Assembly: GCF_006476605.1 (NCBI RefSeq)
Contig: NZ_ML636810.1
Coordinates: forward strand, 1 to 64,000
DNA: 64,000 nucleotides
From: Brucella gallinifaecis
Lineage (GTDB): Bacteria > Pseudomonadota > Alphaproteobacteria > Rhizobiales > Rhizobiaceae
Direction: 5' to 3'
Positions 8,536 to 17,563 of this stretch are shown here, piece by piece; position 1 is the first letter of the stretch, and each line of letters begins with the position of its first letter. The notes beneath the pieces were generated by a model. That model worked only from the letters and a program-made list of their open reading frames with translations. It was not told where the DNA came from and did not search any database. A program made the translations under genes and the position numbers.

Positions 8536-8549
8536 GAACCAAGCGGTTC
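8536..8549. promoter_or_regulatory. Operator palindrome 2 for the TetR regulator
   Basis: This is the second GAACC-AAGC-GGTTC, 57 bases from the first and 27 bases before the emrA-like start codon, placed to block the efflux promoter. Confidence 0.7.
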
Positions 8550-8576
8550 ACCAGGGTCCATCCAGAAAGCTTTCCC

Positions 8577-9758
8577 ATGCCCGCACCCAAATCTGTTGAT
8601 ACAGCTGATATACGCCAGTTTCCAAATTCATCGTCGCCGGATGAGCCGCAGACAGCGGCACCGGCAGCTGAGCAGCATTCGGACGCATCAAAAAGCAGCA
8701 GGAAAAAAGGCTTTGGCAAAGGATTTCTGCTTCCAGCCCTTCTTGTCGCCGCTGTCGCCGGCGGTCTGTGGTATGGTTATGACTGGTGGACAGTGGGCCG
8801 GTTCATGGTTTCAACTGACGATGCCTATGTGCAAGGTGATATTGCCTCCATTGCACCAAAAGTCACCGGCTATATTGAGAATATTCCTGTCGCTGCCAAC
8901 CAGCATATCAAGGCTGGTGACGTGATTTTCCAGCTTGATTCAGGCGATTATCAGATTGCACTGGATGAAGCAGAGGCCAAGCTTGCGACACAACAGCAGA
9001 CGCTGAACCGCATCAATGCACAGATCAAGGCGGCAAATGCCGCGCTTGAACAGGCAAAAGCAGATGAGCAGTCCTCCCGGGCTGTTCTGAAAAATGCCGA
9101 AAGCACGATGGTTCGCATTCAAAGGCTGCACGATACGCGCTTTTCTGCCCAGTCTGAACTCGACAATGCGCAGTCAGCGCTTGATCAGGCGAAGGCAAAA
9201 GTCGCCGGATCAAATGCGCAGATTGCATCGGCCAATGCGAATATTGATGTGTTGAATGCGCAATATAAGGAAGCGGAAAGCGGCATGCGTTCGCTTGAGC
9301 TTGCACGTGACAAGGCTGCCCGTGATCTCGATTTCACCACATTGCGTGCACCATTTGACGGCGTTGTCGGCAATCTTGCTGGCAAAAAGGGAGACCTTGT
9401 TTCCGCTGGTCAGAAAATTGCAGCCCTTGTTCCGGTTAATCAGCTCTATATCGATGCAAACTTCAAGGAAACACAGCTCGGCCATATCAAAACTGGCGAA
9501 ACAGCACGTATCCATGTCGATGCCATTGACGGTCCCTATTTTGAAGGCAAAGTCGCATCAGTTGCGCCTGCATCCGGTGCCGTGTTCTCGCTATTGCCAC
9601 CTGAAAATGCGACCGGCAATTTCACAAAGATCGTTCAGCGCGTTCCGGTTCGCATCACGATTCCGCAGGAAGCGCTTGATTCGGGCAAAATCCGCGCAGG
9701 TCTGAGTGTTACCGTAGAGATCGATACGCGCACGGCACCTGAAGAAACCGCAGATTGA
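8577..9758 (+). CDS. emrA: HlyD/EmrA-type membrane fusion protein
   Basis: This 393-residue periplasmic adaptor joins the EmrB-type pump to an outer membrane channel. A cytoplasmic N-terminal stretch of about 48 residues precedes one membrane anchor (about 49-68, FLLPALLVAAVAGGLWYGY). A biotinyl-lipoyl half follows (STDDAYVQGDIASIAPKVTGYI), then a long Ala/Gln-rich coiled coil (about 125-235), then the second lipoyl half and beta-barrel (LRAPFDGVVGNLAGKKGD). STDDAYV and the overall plan are typical of EmrA. The emrB-like gene follows after 43 bases. No TolC gene is present in the window, so the outer channel must be encoded elsewhere. Confidence 0.9.
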   Translation: MPAPKSVDTADIRQFPNSSSPDEPQTAAPAAEQHSDASKSSRKKGFGKGFLLPALLVAAVAGGLWYGYDWWTVGRFMVSTDDAYVQGDIASIAPKVTGYIENIPVAANQHIKAGDVIFQLDSGDYQIALDEAEAKLATQQQTLNRINAQIKAANAALEQAKADEQSSRAVLKNAESTMVRIQRLHDTRFSAQSELDNAQSALDQAKAKVAGSNAQIASANANIDVLNAQYKEAESGMRSLELARDKAARDLDFTTLRAPFDGVVGNLAGKKGDLVSAGQKIAALVPVNQLYIDANFKETQLGHIKTGETARIHVDAIDGPYFEGKVASVAPASGAVFSLLPPENATGNFTKIVQRVPVRITIPQEALDSGKIRAGLSVTVEIDTRTAPEETAD

Positions 9759-9801
9759 ATCGACGCGCCACGTTCCTTTTTCCTTTTCGGAGTGCGCCTT
9801 C

Positions 9802-11382
9802 ATGGCTGCAAACACCACGATGGGAGCAATAACTCCCGCAGATGATCGCATTGATCCCAAAAAAGCTATTGCTTTTCTGGCGATGGTGTTTGGCATGTTC
9901 ATGGCTATTCTGGATATCCAGATTGTCTCGGCGTCATTGTCCGAAATTCAGGCCGGCCTGAGCGCCAGCTCCGATGAAATCTCGTGGGTCCAGACCTCCT
10001 ATCTGATCGCGGAAGTCATTATGATCCCGCTATCGGGGTTTCTGGGGCGCCTTGTCTCGACCCGCGTTCTGTTTACGGTTTCTGCGGCAGGCTTCACGTT
10101 TGCTTCCATGCTCTGCGCGACTGCAACCAATATCGATCAGATGATCGTCTATCGCGCCATTCAGGGCTTTATCGGCGGCGGCATGATCCCAAGTGTGTTT
10201 GCGGCAGCCTTCACAATCTTTCCGCCATCCAAGAGGTCTATTGTTTCGCCGATGATCGGCCTCGTCGCAACGCTTGCGCCAACCATTGGCCCGACCGTTG
10301 GCGGCTATCTGAGCCACGCTTTCTCATGGCACTGGCTGTTTCTGGTCAATGTCGGTCCCGGCATATTGGTGACAATTGCAGCCTGGAACCTCATCGATTT
10401 TGACGAAGGCGACAGCTCGCTTCTGAGCAAGTTTGACTGGTGGGGACTGGCTGGCATGGCAGCCTTCCTTGGCTCGATGGAATATGTGCTCGAAGAAGGT
10501 CCGCGCAACGACTGGCTACAGGATGAAGCGATCTTCATTTTAACCGGTGTGATGACCCTTGGCGGCATCGTGTTTTTCTATCGAGCATTTACTGCCGAAG
10601 AACCCATCGTGGATCTGCGTGCTTTCAAAAACGTCAATTTTGCCTTTGGCTCTCTGTTTTCCTTTGTGATGGGCGTTGGCCTTTATGGTCTCACCTATCT
10701 TTATCCGCTTTATCTGAGCCAGATACGCGGCTATGACGCCCTGATGATCGGCGAAGCACTGTTTGTCAGCGGTCTTGCCATGTTCTTCACAGCGCCGCTT
10801 GCCGGATTCCTCTCAAGCCGCATGGACCCGCGTCTGATGATGATGATCGGCTTTTTGGGTTTTGCCGCAGGAACATGGATGGTCACGGGCCTGACCGCTG
10901 ACTGGGATTTTCATGAATTGCTGATCCCGCAAATCCTGCGCGGCTGCTCGCTGATGCTGTGTATGGTGCCGATCAACAATCTGGCGCTCGGAACCCTGCC
11001 CCCTTCCTTGATGAAAAATGCGTCCGGTCTGTTCAACCTGACGCGCAATCTTGGCGGCGCAGTCGGTCTGGCAGTGATCAATACAATTCTCACACGCCGC
11101 AGCGACATGCATTATGAGCGTCTGGCCGAACATGTTCGCTGGGGCAATAGTGAAGCTGAACAGATGCTGGCCAACCTCACTGCCAAATACAATGCAGCCG
11201 GTCTCGATGGAGCAACTATTGCGATCTCAAAAATGTCCGGCATAGTGCGTCAGCAAGCAACGCTGATGTCATTTATCGATGTGTTTTTTATTCTTACAGT
11301 CATGTTCTGCTCGCTTGCTGTTTGTGCGATCATGCTGCGCAAGCCAAAACAGGGCGTTGGCGGTGGTGGTGGTGGTCACTAG
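9802..11382 (+). CDS. emrB: EmrB/QacA-type MFS multidrug efflux permease (DHA2, 14 TM)
   Basis: This 526-residue drug:H+ antiporter of the major facilitator superfamily has the DHA2 hallmarks: motif D1-like MFMAILDIQIVSASLSEI, motif A-like GFLGRLVSTRVLF and motif C-like GLVATLAPTIGPTVGGYL. About 14 membrane segments are visible. With the preceding HlyD protein it forms an EmrAB-type tripartite exporter for hydrophobic toxicants. The start ATG 9802 has GGAG nine bases before it. The C-terminal tail ends in a run of Gly then His, an odd flexible end. Expression is probably controlled by the divergent TetR. Confidence 0.92.
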   Translation: MAANTTMGAITPADDRIDPKKAIAFLAMVFGMFMAILDIQIVSASLSEIQAGLSASSDEISWVQTSYLIAEVIMIPLSGFLGRLVSTRVLFTVSAAGFTFASMLCATATNIDQMIVYRAIQGFIGGGMIPSVFAAAFTIFPPSKRSIVSPMIGLVATLAPTIGPTVGGYLSHAFSWHWLFLVNVGPGILVTIAAWNLIDFDEGDSSLLSKFDWWGLAGMAAFLGSMEYVLEEGPRNDWLQDEAIFILTGVMTLGGIVFFYRAFTAEEPIVDLRAFKNVNFAFGSLFSFVMGVGLYGLTYLYPLYLSQIRGYDALMIGEALFVSGLAMFFTAPLAGFLSSRMDPRLMMMIGFLGFAAGTWMVTGLTADWDFHELLIPQILRGCSLMLCMVPINNLALGTLPPSLMKNASGLFNLTRNLGGAVGLAVINTILTRRSDMHYERLAEHVRWGNSEAEQMLANLTAKYNAAGLDGATIAISKMSGIVRQQATLMSFIDVFFILTVMFCSLAVCAIMLRKPKQGVGGGGGGH

Positions 11383-11421
11383 GAACAAAACCTGCCGTTT
11401 TGAGAAAAGCCCCGTTTCAAA

Positions 11422-11461
11422 ATATGACAATGACGAAACATTTGTCATATTTATTGTCATA
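11422..11461. promoter_or_regulatory. Cluster of TGTCAT-type motifs (distal part of the PHO-box region)
   Basis: ATATGACAA (11422-11430) and TTGTCATAT (11442-11450) form a perfect nine-base inverted repeat, and a further TTGTCATA lies at 11454-11461. TGTCAT is the core hexamer of PhoB binding sites, but the spacing here (12 bases, and inverted) is not the classical one. Confidence 0.4.
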
Positions 11462-11549
11462 AAACTATGCATCACCCCATGGGTCAATTGCTAAGTCCCT
11501 GAAAACATGTTTCACTTTCTGTCATTGATAATTTGTGACAATAAACAAA

Positions 11550-11567
11550 CTGTCATCCAACCGTCAT
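11550..11567 (+). promoter_or_regulatory. PHO-box-like site upstream of the ABC importer
   Basis: CTGTCAT, four bases, CCGTCAT: two seven-base units on an exact 11-base period, matching the PhoB consensus plan (CTGTCAT-N4-CTGTCAT). It lies 79 bases before the substrate-binding protein start. A further TGTCAT is at 11520. Confidence 0.6.
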
Positions 11568-11645
11568 CCATGACGGCTATCGGAAATGCGCGCGCACTGG
11601 AATCGACCGGGAGCGTTCGTCCGACTTAAACAGGGGAGTCAAACA

Positions 11646-12749
11646 ATGCTTGCATTTACTGCGCGTCTGCTGTCGTTTTCGACCGCAATCGCTGTTTGTG
11701 GCGTTTCCATCGCTGCTGCTGAACCATCAGCCGAACTGATCGCCGCCGCCAAGGCCGAAGGCGAATTGACAACCATTGCACTGCCGCATGACTGGTGTGG
11801 CTATGGCGACATCATCCAGAGCTTCAAGGACAAATATGGCCTGAAGGTCAATGAACTCAACCCTGATGCGGGTTCAGGTGATGAAATCGAAGCCATCAAG
11901 GCCAACAAGGATAACAAGGGTCCACAGGCGCCTGACGTTATCGATGTCGGCTTTGCATTTGGCACCACTGCCAAGAAAGACGGCCTGACCCAGCCATACA
12001 AGGTCGCAACCTGGGACGAAATTCCAGATAGCGCCAAAGACCCGGAAGGTTACTGGTATGGCGACTATTACGGTGTTCTCGGTTTTGAAGTGAACAAGGA
12101 CATCATCAAAGATGTTCCACAGGATTGGGAAGACCTGCTCAAGAGCGATTATGCCAATTCGGTCGCCCTTGCCGGTGATCCACGGGTTTCCGCACAGGCA
12201 ATTCTTGGCGTTCACGCTGCCGGTATCGCACGCGGTGCAGAACCGGGTGCTGAAGCTGGCAAGAAGGGTCTTGAATTTTTCAAGGAACTCAATGCTGCCG
12301 GCAACTTCGTTCCGGTCATCGGCAAGGCTGCTTCGCTGGCCCAGGGTTCAACCCCTATCATTATTCGCTGGGATTACAACGCGCTCGCAGACCGTGATAC
12401 GCTGAAAGGCAACCCGGAAATCGAAACAGTCATTCCAAAGAACGGCGTCGTTGCAGGCGTTTATGTGCAGGCGATCAGCGCTTATGCACCGCATCCAAAT
12501 GCTGCAAAGCTCTGGATGGAACACCTTTATTCGGATGAAGGCCAGCTTGGTTATCTGAAGGGCTATTGTCACCCGATCCGCTTCAACGCAATGGCTAAGG
12601 CTGGCAAGATTCCACAGGAACTGCTCGACAAGCTGCCACCGGCAGATGCCTATGAAAAGGCTATCTTCCCAACTCTTGAACAGATTGAAACCGCTCAGGA
12701 AGAAATCACCAAGAACTGGGATAGCGTTGTTGGCGCAAACGTTCAGTAA
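11646..12749 (+). CDS. ABC transporter periplasmic substrate-binding protein (Fbp/PhnS/PotD-like)
   Basis: This protein of 367 residues is the periplasmic receptor of a four-gene importer. It starts with a Sec signal peptide (MLAFTARLLSFSTAIAV, cleavage near AAA-EP). The mature protein has the pattern of the family 1/6/11 receptors that bind iron, polyamines or phosphonates: AKAEGELTTIALPHDWCGYGDIIQSFK, later PDVIDVGFAF and GYWYGDYYGVLGFEVNK. I cannot fix the ligand from residues; there is no obvious iron-binding Tyr pair. The PHO-box-like site upstream favours a phosphorus compound such as 2-aminoethylphosphonate. I chose ATG 11646 because AGGGGAG lies nine bases upstream and it gives a clean signal peptide. 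Confidence 0.85.
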   Translation: MLAFTARLLSFSTAIAVCGVSIAAAEPSAELIAAAKAEGELTTIALPHDWCGYGDIIQSFKDKYGLKVNELNPDAGSGDEIEAIKANKDNKGPQAPDVIDVGFAFGTTAKKDGLTQPYKVATWDEIPDSAKDPEGYWYGDYYGVLGFEVNKDIIKDVPQDWEDLLKSDYANSVALAGDPRVSAQAILGVHAAGIARGAEPGAEAGKKGLEFFKELNAAGNFVPVIGKAASLAQGSTPIIIRWDYNALADRDTLKGNPEIETVIPKNGVVAGVYVQAISAYAPHPNAAKLWMEHLYSDEGQLGYLKGYCHPIRFNAMAKAGKIPQELLDKLPPADAYEKAIFPTLEQIETAQEEITKNWDSVVGANVQ

Positions 12750-12756
12750 ACGCCCT

Positions 12757-12860
12757 TAGAGCGCATTTCGATCTGATTGAATCAGATCGGCGCTCTAAAG
12801 TCTTTGTATTTGAAGCATAATCTTATCGATCCTCGTTGAACGAAGGTCGGATTATGCTCT
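12757..12860. repeat. Dispersed palindromic repeat pair after the binding-protein gene
   Basis: TAGAGCGC ... ATCTGATT-G-AATCAGAT ... GCGCTCTA (12757-12797) is the same element as at 28341-28385. It is followed by a second dyad, GCATAATC (12815-12822) with GATTATGC (12850-12857). Sitting between the receptor gene and the permeases, the element may reduce or protect read-through, so that the receptor is made in excess. Confidence 0.7.
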
Positions 12861-12992
12861 AAACTTGCCCTGTTTATGATCTGTGACGGCCAGAAATGGT
12901 CGTCACAGTCTTTGCTTTCATAGCGGACAGTTATGCCGATTAATCTGGAAAGCCTGTGGTATTTTCAGATTTCAGCCTCTAAGAAAGAACAT

Positions 12993-13886
12993 ATGAATTC
13001 AGCAATCGATACAGAAGCATCGTTCAAGCAGGTGCGTAAGCGCCAGTTACCGCTTTCCTATATTGGTGTTGCGCCTTTTTTCCTGTTTGCAATACTCTTC
13101 CTCTTATGGCCGACAATGTATCTCATTATCGGTGCCTTTCAGGACCCGGACGGCAATTTCACTCTCAAAAACGTACAAGATCTTTTCCAGCCCCAGATTA
13201 TGAATGCCTACTGGGTTTCGATCAAAGTAAGCCTTGCATCGGCGCTTGGTGGCGCCTTTATCGGCTTCTTTCTGGCATGGGCCGTGGTGCTGGGCAATCT
13301 GCCGCGCTGGTTGCGCCCGACAGTTCTGACTTTCTCAGGTGTTGCATCCAATTTCGCTGGCGTTCCGTTGGCCTTCGCGTTCCTCGCGACCCTTGGCCGG
13401 ACCGGTTTTGTCACTATTTTATTACGCGAATGGTTTGGCTTTAATCTTTACTCGACCGGTTTTAACCTTCTGAGCTTCTTCGGCCTGACGATCACCTATC
13501 TATTTTTCCAGATTCCATTGATGGTGCTGATTCTGACACCTGCGCTTGATGGCCTGAAAAAAGAGTGGCGCGAAGCGTCCTCAATTCTTGGCGCAACCAA
13601 TCTGCAATATTGGCGCATGATTGCCTTTCCGATTCTCTGGCCGAGCCTGCTCGGAACCACCTTGCTTTTATTTGCAAATTCATTTGGTGCGATTGCCACA
13701 GCCTATGCATTGACCGGCTCTTCGCTCAATATTGTTCCGATCCTGCTCTTTGCACAGATCCGCGGCGACGTGCTGCATAACCAGAATCTGGGCTATGCGC
13801 TGGCGCTTGGCATGATCGTCATTACCGGCATTTCAAACCTGATTTACATCTGGCTACGTATGCGTGCCGAAAGGTGGCAACGATGA
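12993..13886 (+). CDS. ABC transporter permease 1 of the PHO-box-linked importer
   Basis: This permease of 297 residues has six membrane segments and the binding-protein-dependent coupling motif (EWREASSILGATNLQYWRMIAFPIL, about residues 195-220), where the EAA loop contacts the ATPase. It is the PotB/PhnU-like half of a heterodimeric channel. ATG 12993 follows AAGAAAGAA and is preferred over an upstream start at 12933 that adds 20 residues. Its stop overlaps the next start as ATGA. Having two separate permeases differs from the fused-permease Aep/Fbp transporters and resembles PhnSTUV or PotABCD. Confidence 0.88.
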   Translation: MNSAIDTEASFKQVRKRQLPLSYIGVAPFFLFAILFLLWPTMYLIIGAFQDPDGNFTLKNVQDLFQPQIMNAYWVSIKVSLASALGGAFIGFFLAWAVVLGNLPRWLRPTVLTFSGVASNFAGVPLAFAFLATLGRTGFVTILLREWFGFNLYSTGFNLLSFFGLTITYLFFQIPLMVLILTPALDGLKKEWREASSILGATNLQYWRMIAFPILWPSLLGTTLLLFANSFGAIATAYALTGSSLNIVPILLFAQIRGDVLHNQNLGYALALGMIVITGISNLIYIWLRMRAERWQR

Positions 13887-14683
13887 AAAAGGGCTTTAAC
13901 CCCCAAAAAATCGGGGCATGGATCGCTTTTCTCATTGGCGCAATCTACTTCATTGTCCCGCTGATTGGCACGTTTGAATTCTCGCTGCGCATGCGCCGCG
14001 GTGAATATTCATTCGATGCCTATCGGGTTGTTTTCAGTGATCCAAAATTTCAGGAGACCTTCTCCTATTCGATTATTCTTGGCATTCTGACAATCATTTT
14101 CGGTATATTGCTGGTGGTGCCGACCGCCTATTGGGTGCGTTTGCGTCTGCCGCATCTGCGCCCATTAATCGAATTTATCACCTTGATGCCACTGGTTATT
14201 CCGGCCATCGTCATCGTATTTGGTTATCTGCGCATATATAACTCGTCTTCATGGCTGCCATTCACAGCATCGACACGTGCAACCGATCTGCTTTTGATGT
14301 TCGGTTATATGACCCTGTCATTGCCTTATATGTATCGCGCCGTCGATACAGCCATGCGCACGATTGATGTGCGCACGCTCACCGAAGCAGCGCAAAGCCT
14401 TGGGGCCGGCTGGGGCCGGATCATGTTCAAGATCATTTTCCCGAATGTGATTTCCGGTGTCATGAGCGGTGCCTTCATCACCTTTGCCATTGTAATTGGT
14501 GAGTTTACGCTGGCGTCGCTTCTCAATCGCCCTGCCTTTGGTCCTTATCTCCAGCTGGTCGGCGCCAACCGCGCTTATGAGCCATCAGCACTGGCGATCA
14601 TTTCCTTTGGCATCACATGGCTCAGCATCATCATGTTGCAGCTTGTGTCCCGCCTCAATAAATTCAAGACAAATGCCGGGTAA
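13883..14683 (+). CDS. ABC transporter permease 2 of the PHO-box-linked importer
   Basis: This permease of 266 residues (PotC/PhnV-like) has six membrane segments and an EAA loop (LTEAAQSLGAGWGRIMFKIIFPNV, about residues 168-191). The start at ATG 13883 overlaps the stop of permease 1 and has AAAGGTGG upstream; a GTG three codons earlier is less likely because it falls within that ribosome site. It pairs with permease 1 to form the channel. The ATPase gene follows five bases after its stop. Confidence 0.88.
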   Translation: MKKGFNPQKIGAWIAFLIGAIYFIVPLIGTFEFSLRMRRGEYSFDAYRVVFSDPKFQETFSYSIILGILTIIFGILLVVPTAYWVRLRLPHLRPLIEFITLMPLVIPAIVIVFGYLRIYNSSSWLPFTASTRATDLLLMFGYMTLSLPYMYRAVDTAMRTIDVRTLTEAAQSLGAGWGRIMFKIIFPNVISGVMSGAFITFAIVIGEFTLASLLNRPAFGPYLQLVGANRAYEPSALAIISFGITWLSIIMLQLVSRLNKFKTNAG

Positions 14684-14688
14684 AATTC

Positions 14689-15750
14689 ATGGCTTTTCTT
14701 AATCTCAAGCACCTGAAAAAAAGCTTCGGCGCCAATACCGTCGTTCACGATTTCAACCTTGCCGTCGAAAAAGGGGAATTTGTTTCCTTTCTCGGGCCAT
14801 CGGGCTGCGGCAAGACAACCGTTCTGCGTATGATTGCCGGTTTTGAAAGCGCGGATCAGGGCGCAATCGAAATTGACGGCAAAGACGTTGTTGATCTCAA
14901 ACCGAACCAGCGCAATATCGGTATGGTCTTTCAGGCCTATGCGCTGTTTCCAAACATGACGGTTGCGCAAAACGTGGCCTTTGGCCTGCGGGTTTCGGGC
15001 AAGCCGAAAGCTGAAATCGATGCAACGGTCAAGGAAATGCTCGGCCTTATCCGGCTTGAGCATCTTGCAGACCGCTATCCCTATCAGATGTCGGGTGGCC
15101 AGCAGCAGCGTGTTGCACTGGCGCGGGCATTGGCAACCAAACCGCAGGTACTTTTGCTGGACGAGCCGCTTTCTGCACTTGATGCAAAAATCCGTATCTC
15201 GCTGCGTCAGGAAATCCGTGCAATCCAACAAAAACTTGGCATTACCACGGTGTTTGTCACCCATGATCAGGAAGAAGCGCTGTCTATCTCGGATCGTATC
15301 GTCGTCATGCATGAAGGCAAGGCCGATCAGATTGGTACGCCATTCGATATTTACAATCGCCCGGCATCACGCTTCGTCGCTTCCTTCGTCGGCACGCTCA
15401 ATATGCTTGAAGCATCAATAGCCCAACCGGATCAAAACAGCATTGAACTTGATGGGCATATGATCAAGGTGAATGAGGAGCTTGGCCATCATCCAAAGGG
15501 TAAGACGATCACCCTCGCGCTGCGCCCGGAAGCCGTCAGCATGGAAGCACGCAAAAGTCATGATACGGCGCTTGAGGCAACGATCGAAGACGTCCACTTC
15601 CTCGGCTCAGTTATTCGGACGCGCGTTGCCCTTGGCAGCAATCAGCTATCATTTGACACATTCAATGATCCGGCACACACGCCGCCTCAGCGCGGCGACA
15701 AAGTGACGGTGCATTTTGCAGCCCATGATCTGCTCGTTTTGGCCGATTAA
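14689..15750 (+). CDS. ABC transporter ATP-binding protein (CUT1/PotA/FbpC type) of the PHO-box-linked importer
   Basis: This 353-residue ATPase has Walker A (GPSGCGKTT, about 36-44), Q-loop (VFQAYALFPNMTV), the signature MSGGQQQRVALARAL, Walker B (VLLLDEPLSALD), the H-loop (VFVTHDQEEAL) and a C-terminal TOBE domain from about residue 240. The long C-terminal domain is shared by PotA, FbpC and PhnT, so it does not discriminate the substrate. It ends the four-gene operon and a strong terminator follows. Confidence 0.93.
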   Translation: MAFLNLKHLKKSFGANTVVHDFNLAVEKGEFVSFLGPSGCGKTTVLRMIAGFESADQGAIEIDGKDVVDLKPNQRNIGMVFQAYALFPNMTVAQNVAFGLRVSGKPKAEIDATVKEMLGLIRLEHLADRYPYQMSGGQQQRVALARALATKPQVLLLDEPLSALDAKIRISLRQEIRAIQQKLGITTVFVTHDQEEALSISDRIVVMHEGKADQIGTPFDIYNRPASRFVASFVGTLNMLEASIAQPDQNSIELDGHMIKVNEELGHHPKGKTITLALRPEAVSMEARKSHDTALEATIEDVHFLGSVIRTRVALGSNQLSFDTFNDPAHTPPQRGDKVTVHFAAHDLLVLAD

Positions 15751-15764
15751 TTCATAGAAGTAAC

Positions 15765-15796
15765 AAAAAAGCCGCCAAAACTGGCGGCTTTTTTGT
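15765..15796. terminator. Bidirectional terminator after the ABC operon
   Basis: GCCGCCA pairs with TGGCGGC around AAAC, with six A before and six T after. It ends the importer operon and may also serve gnd on the other strand. Confidence 0.9.
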
Positions 15797-15872
15797 GAAA
15801 CTGGTGTTTATAGCATGTCAATTTTATGGCCCTTTTGTGATTTTCATCATTCAGGACCATAAAGTCAGGCTC

Positions 15873-17285
15873 TTAGCTGCCCCAGGGACCGTGGAAATCA
15901 CCTTCCTTGTCGATGCGCTTGAAGCCGTGCGAACCGAAGAAATCACGCTGACCCTGAATGATATTGGCATTGCCCTGCGACTGGGTGAAGCTATCAAAAT
16001 AGCTCAATGCCGAACCCAGTGCCGGAAGCGGCAGACCGGCAAGTGCTGACTGTGCAACAATCTTGCGAAGACCCTTCGATGCCTTGCCCATGCGTTCAAC
16101 AAAGGCTGGAACCAGCAGAAGATTTTCGATGTCCTGACCTTCAAAGGCTTGCGCAATATCGTCAAGAAACTGAGAGCGGATAATGCAGCCTTCGCGCCAG
16201 ATGCGGGCGGTAGTTGCAAGCGGAATATTCCAGCCATGCTCCTTGGAAGCTGCGGCCAGAACTGCAAAGCCCTGCGCATAGGCAACGATCTTGCCAGCCA
16301 GCAGCCCCTGCTCGAGATCAGCCAGGAACTGAGCCTGATCAGCAATATCAAGTGTGCGCGGCGCAGGCTTATAGGCTTTTTCAGCAGCCTGACGTTCAGC
16401 TTTCAGCGACGAGATCGAACGTGCATCAACGGCTGCTTCAATGCCGGTCGCAGGAACGCCAAGCATTTGTGCTTCAATCGCCGACCAGCGGCCAGTGCCC
16501 TTCTGTCCGGCCTGATCAAGGATCATATCGACCATTGCCTTGCCGGTTTCGGGATCAGTCGCCTTCAGAACTTTGGCAGTTATTTCAATCAGATAGGAAT
16601 TGAGCGGACCTGCATTCCATTTCTCGAATACATCACCGATTGCAGGCGCCGAAAGGCCAAGACCATCACGCAGGATGCCATAAATTTCGGCAATCATCTG
16701 CATATCGGCATATTCGATACCGTTGTGAACAGTCTTCACAAAATGGCCTGCACCATCCGGCCCAACCAGCGCACAGCAGGATTCGCCCTTGTATTTTGCA
16801 GCAGCAGCCAAAAGAATTGGCGCAATACGATCATAAGCTTCCTGCGTACCGCCTACCATCATTGAAGGGCCGTGACGGGCACCTTCTGCACCGCCCGATA
16901 CGCCCATGCCGACAAAGGTCGGATCGTTCGGACCAAGTGCTTTCAAACGACGCATCGTGTCACGATAATCGGAATTACCGGCATCGATCATGATGTCGCC
17001 CTTCTCAAGATAGGCCTTGAGGCGGGTGGTTTCGGCATCAACCGGAGCGCCGGCCTTGATCAGAAAGATGATCGGACGCGGCTTGCGAATATTGTCAGCC
17101 AGTTCTTCAAAAGTGGCGCAAGGGATGATCTTGTCACGCAAAGCGCCTGCTTTTTCGATGAATGCTTTCAGGACTGGCTCATCGCGGTCATAAACGGCTA
17201 CTGTATAGCCTTTCTCGGCGATGTTCAGCGCAAGGTTTGAACCCATGACGCCAAGGCCAACCATTCCGATATCTGCTTTTTCCAT
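15873..17285 (-). CDS. gnd: 6-phosphogluconate dehydrogenase
   Basis: This 470-residue enzyme oxidatively decarboxylates 6-phosphogluconate to ribulose 5-phosphate with NADP+ in the pentose phosphate pathway. It has the N-terminal Rossmann motif GLGVMGSNLALN, the substrate segment MGVSGGAEGARHGPSMM, the catalytic region VGPDGAGHFVKTVHNGIEYADM, and the C-terminal helical domain with GTGRWSAIEA. ATG 17285 follows AAAGGGCAG; the open frame extends 14 residues upstream but this is the usual start (MEKADIGMVGLG). It is monocistronic and convergent with the importer operon. Confidence 0.97.
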   Translation of the reverse strand: MEKADIGMVGLGVMGSNLALNIAEKGYTVAVYDRDEPVLKAFIEKAGALRDKIIPCATFEELADNIRKPRPIIFLIKAGAPVDAETTRLKAYLEKGDIMIDAGNSDYRDTMRRLKALGPNDPTFVGMGVSGGAEGARHGPSMMVGGTQEAYDRIAPILLAAAAKYKGESCCALVGPDGAGHFVKTVHNGIEYADMQMIAEIYGILRDGLGLSAPAIGDVFEKWNAGPLNSYLIEITAKVLKATDPETGKAMVDMILDQAGQKGTGRWSAIEAQMLGVPATGIEAAVDARSISSLKAERQAAEKAYKPAPRTLDIADQAQFLADLEQGLLAGKIVAYAQGFAVLAAASKEHGWNIPLATTARIWREGCIIRSQFLDDIAQAFEGQDIENLLLVPAFVERMGKASKGLRKIVAQSALAGLPLPALGSALSYFDSFTQSQGNANIIQGQRDFFGSHGFKRIDKEGDFHGPWGS

Positions 17286-17563
17286 TTTCTGCCCTTTTGA
17301 AACACAGCCATCCAGCTTGTTATACATAAATAGAGAGCTAGGGTCAGGACCCTAACAGACTGGACTGTCTTAGCTTTGACTATCGCATCATTAAGCGACA
17401 GCCTGTATCCTATTCTTGGGTGATCTAGGGCATATGACGCAATTTTGATAGGGCTTTTTCTAAAATACTAACCGATTTAAATACCCCACCCCTCTCGTAT
17501 TTCCGATAGAACGGGGTTAGCAAACAAAAAACCGGGGATATGAGAGGCATTGGCGGGAAAACC

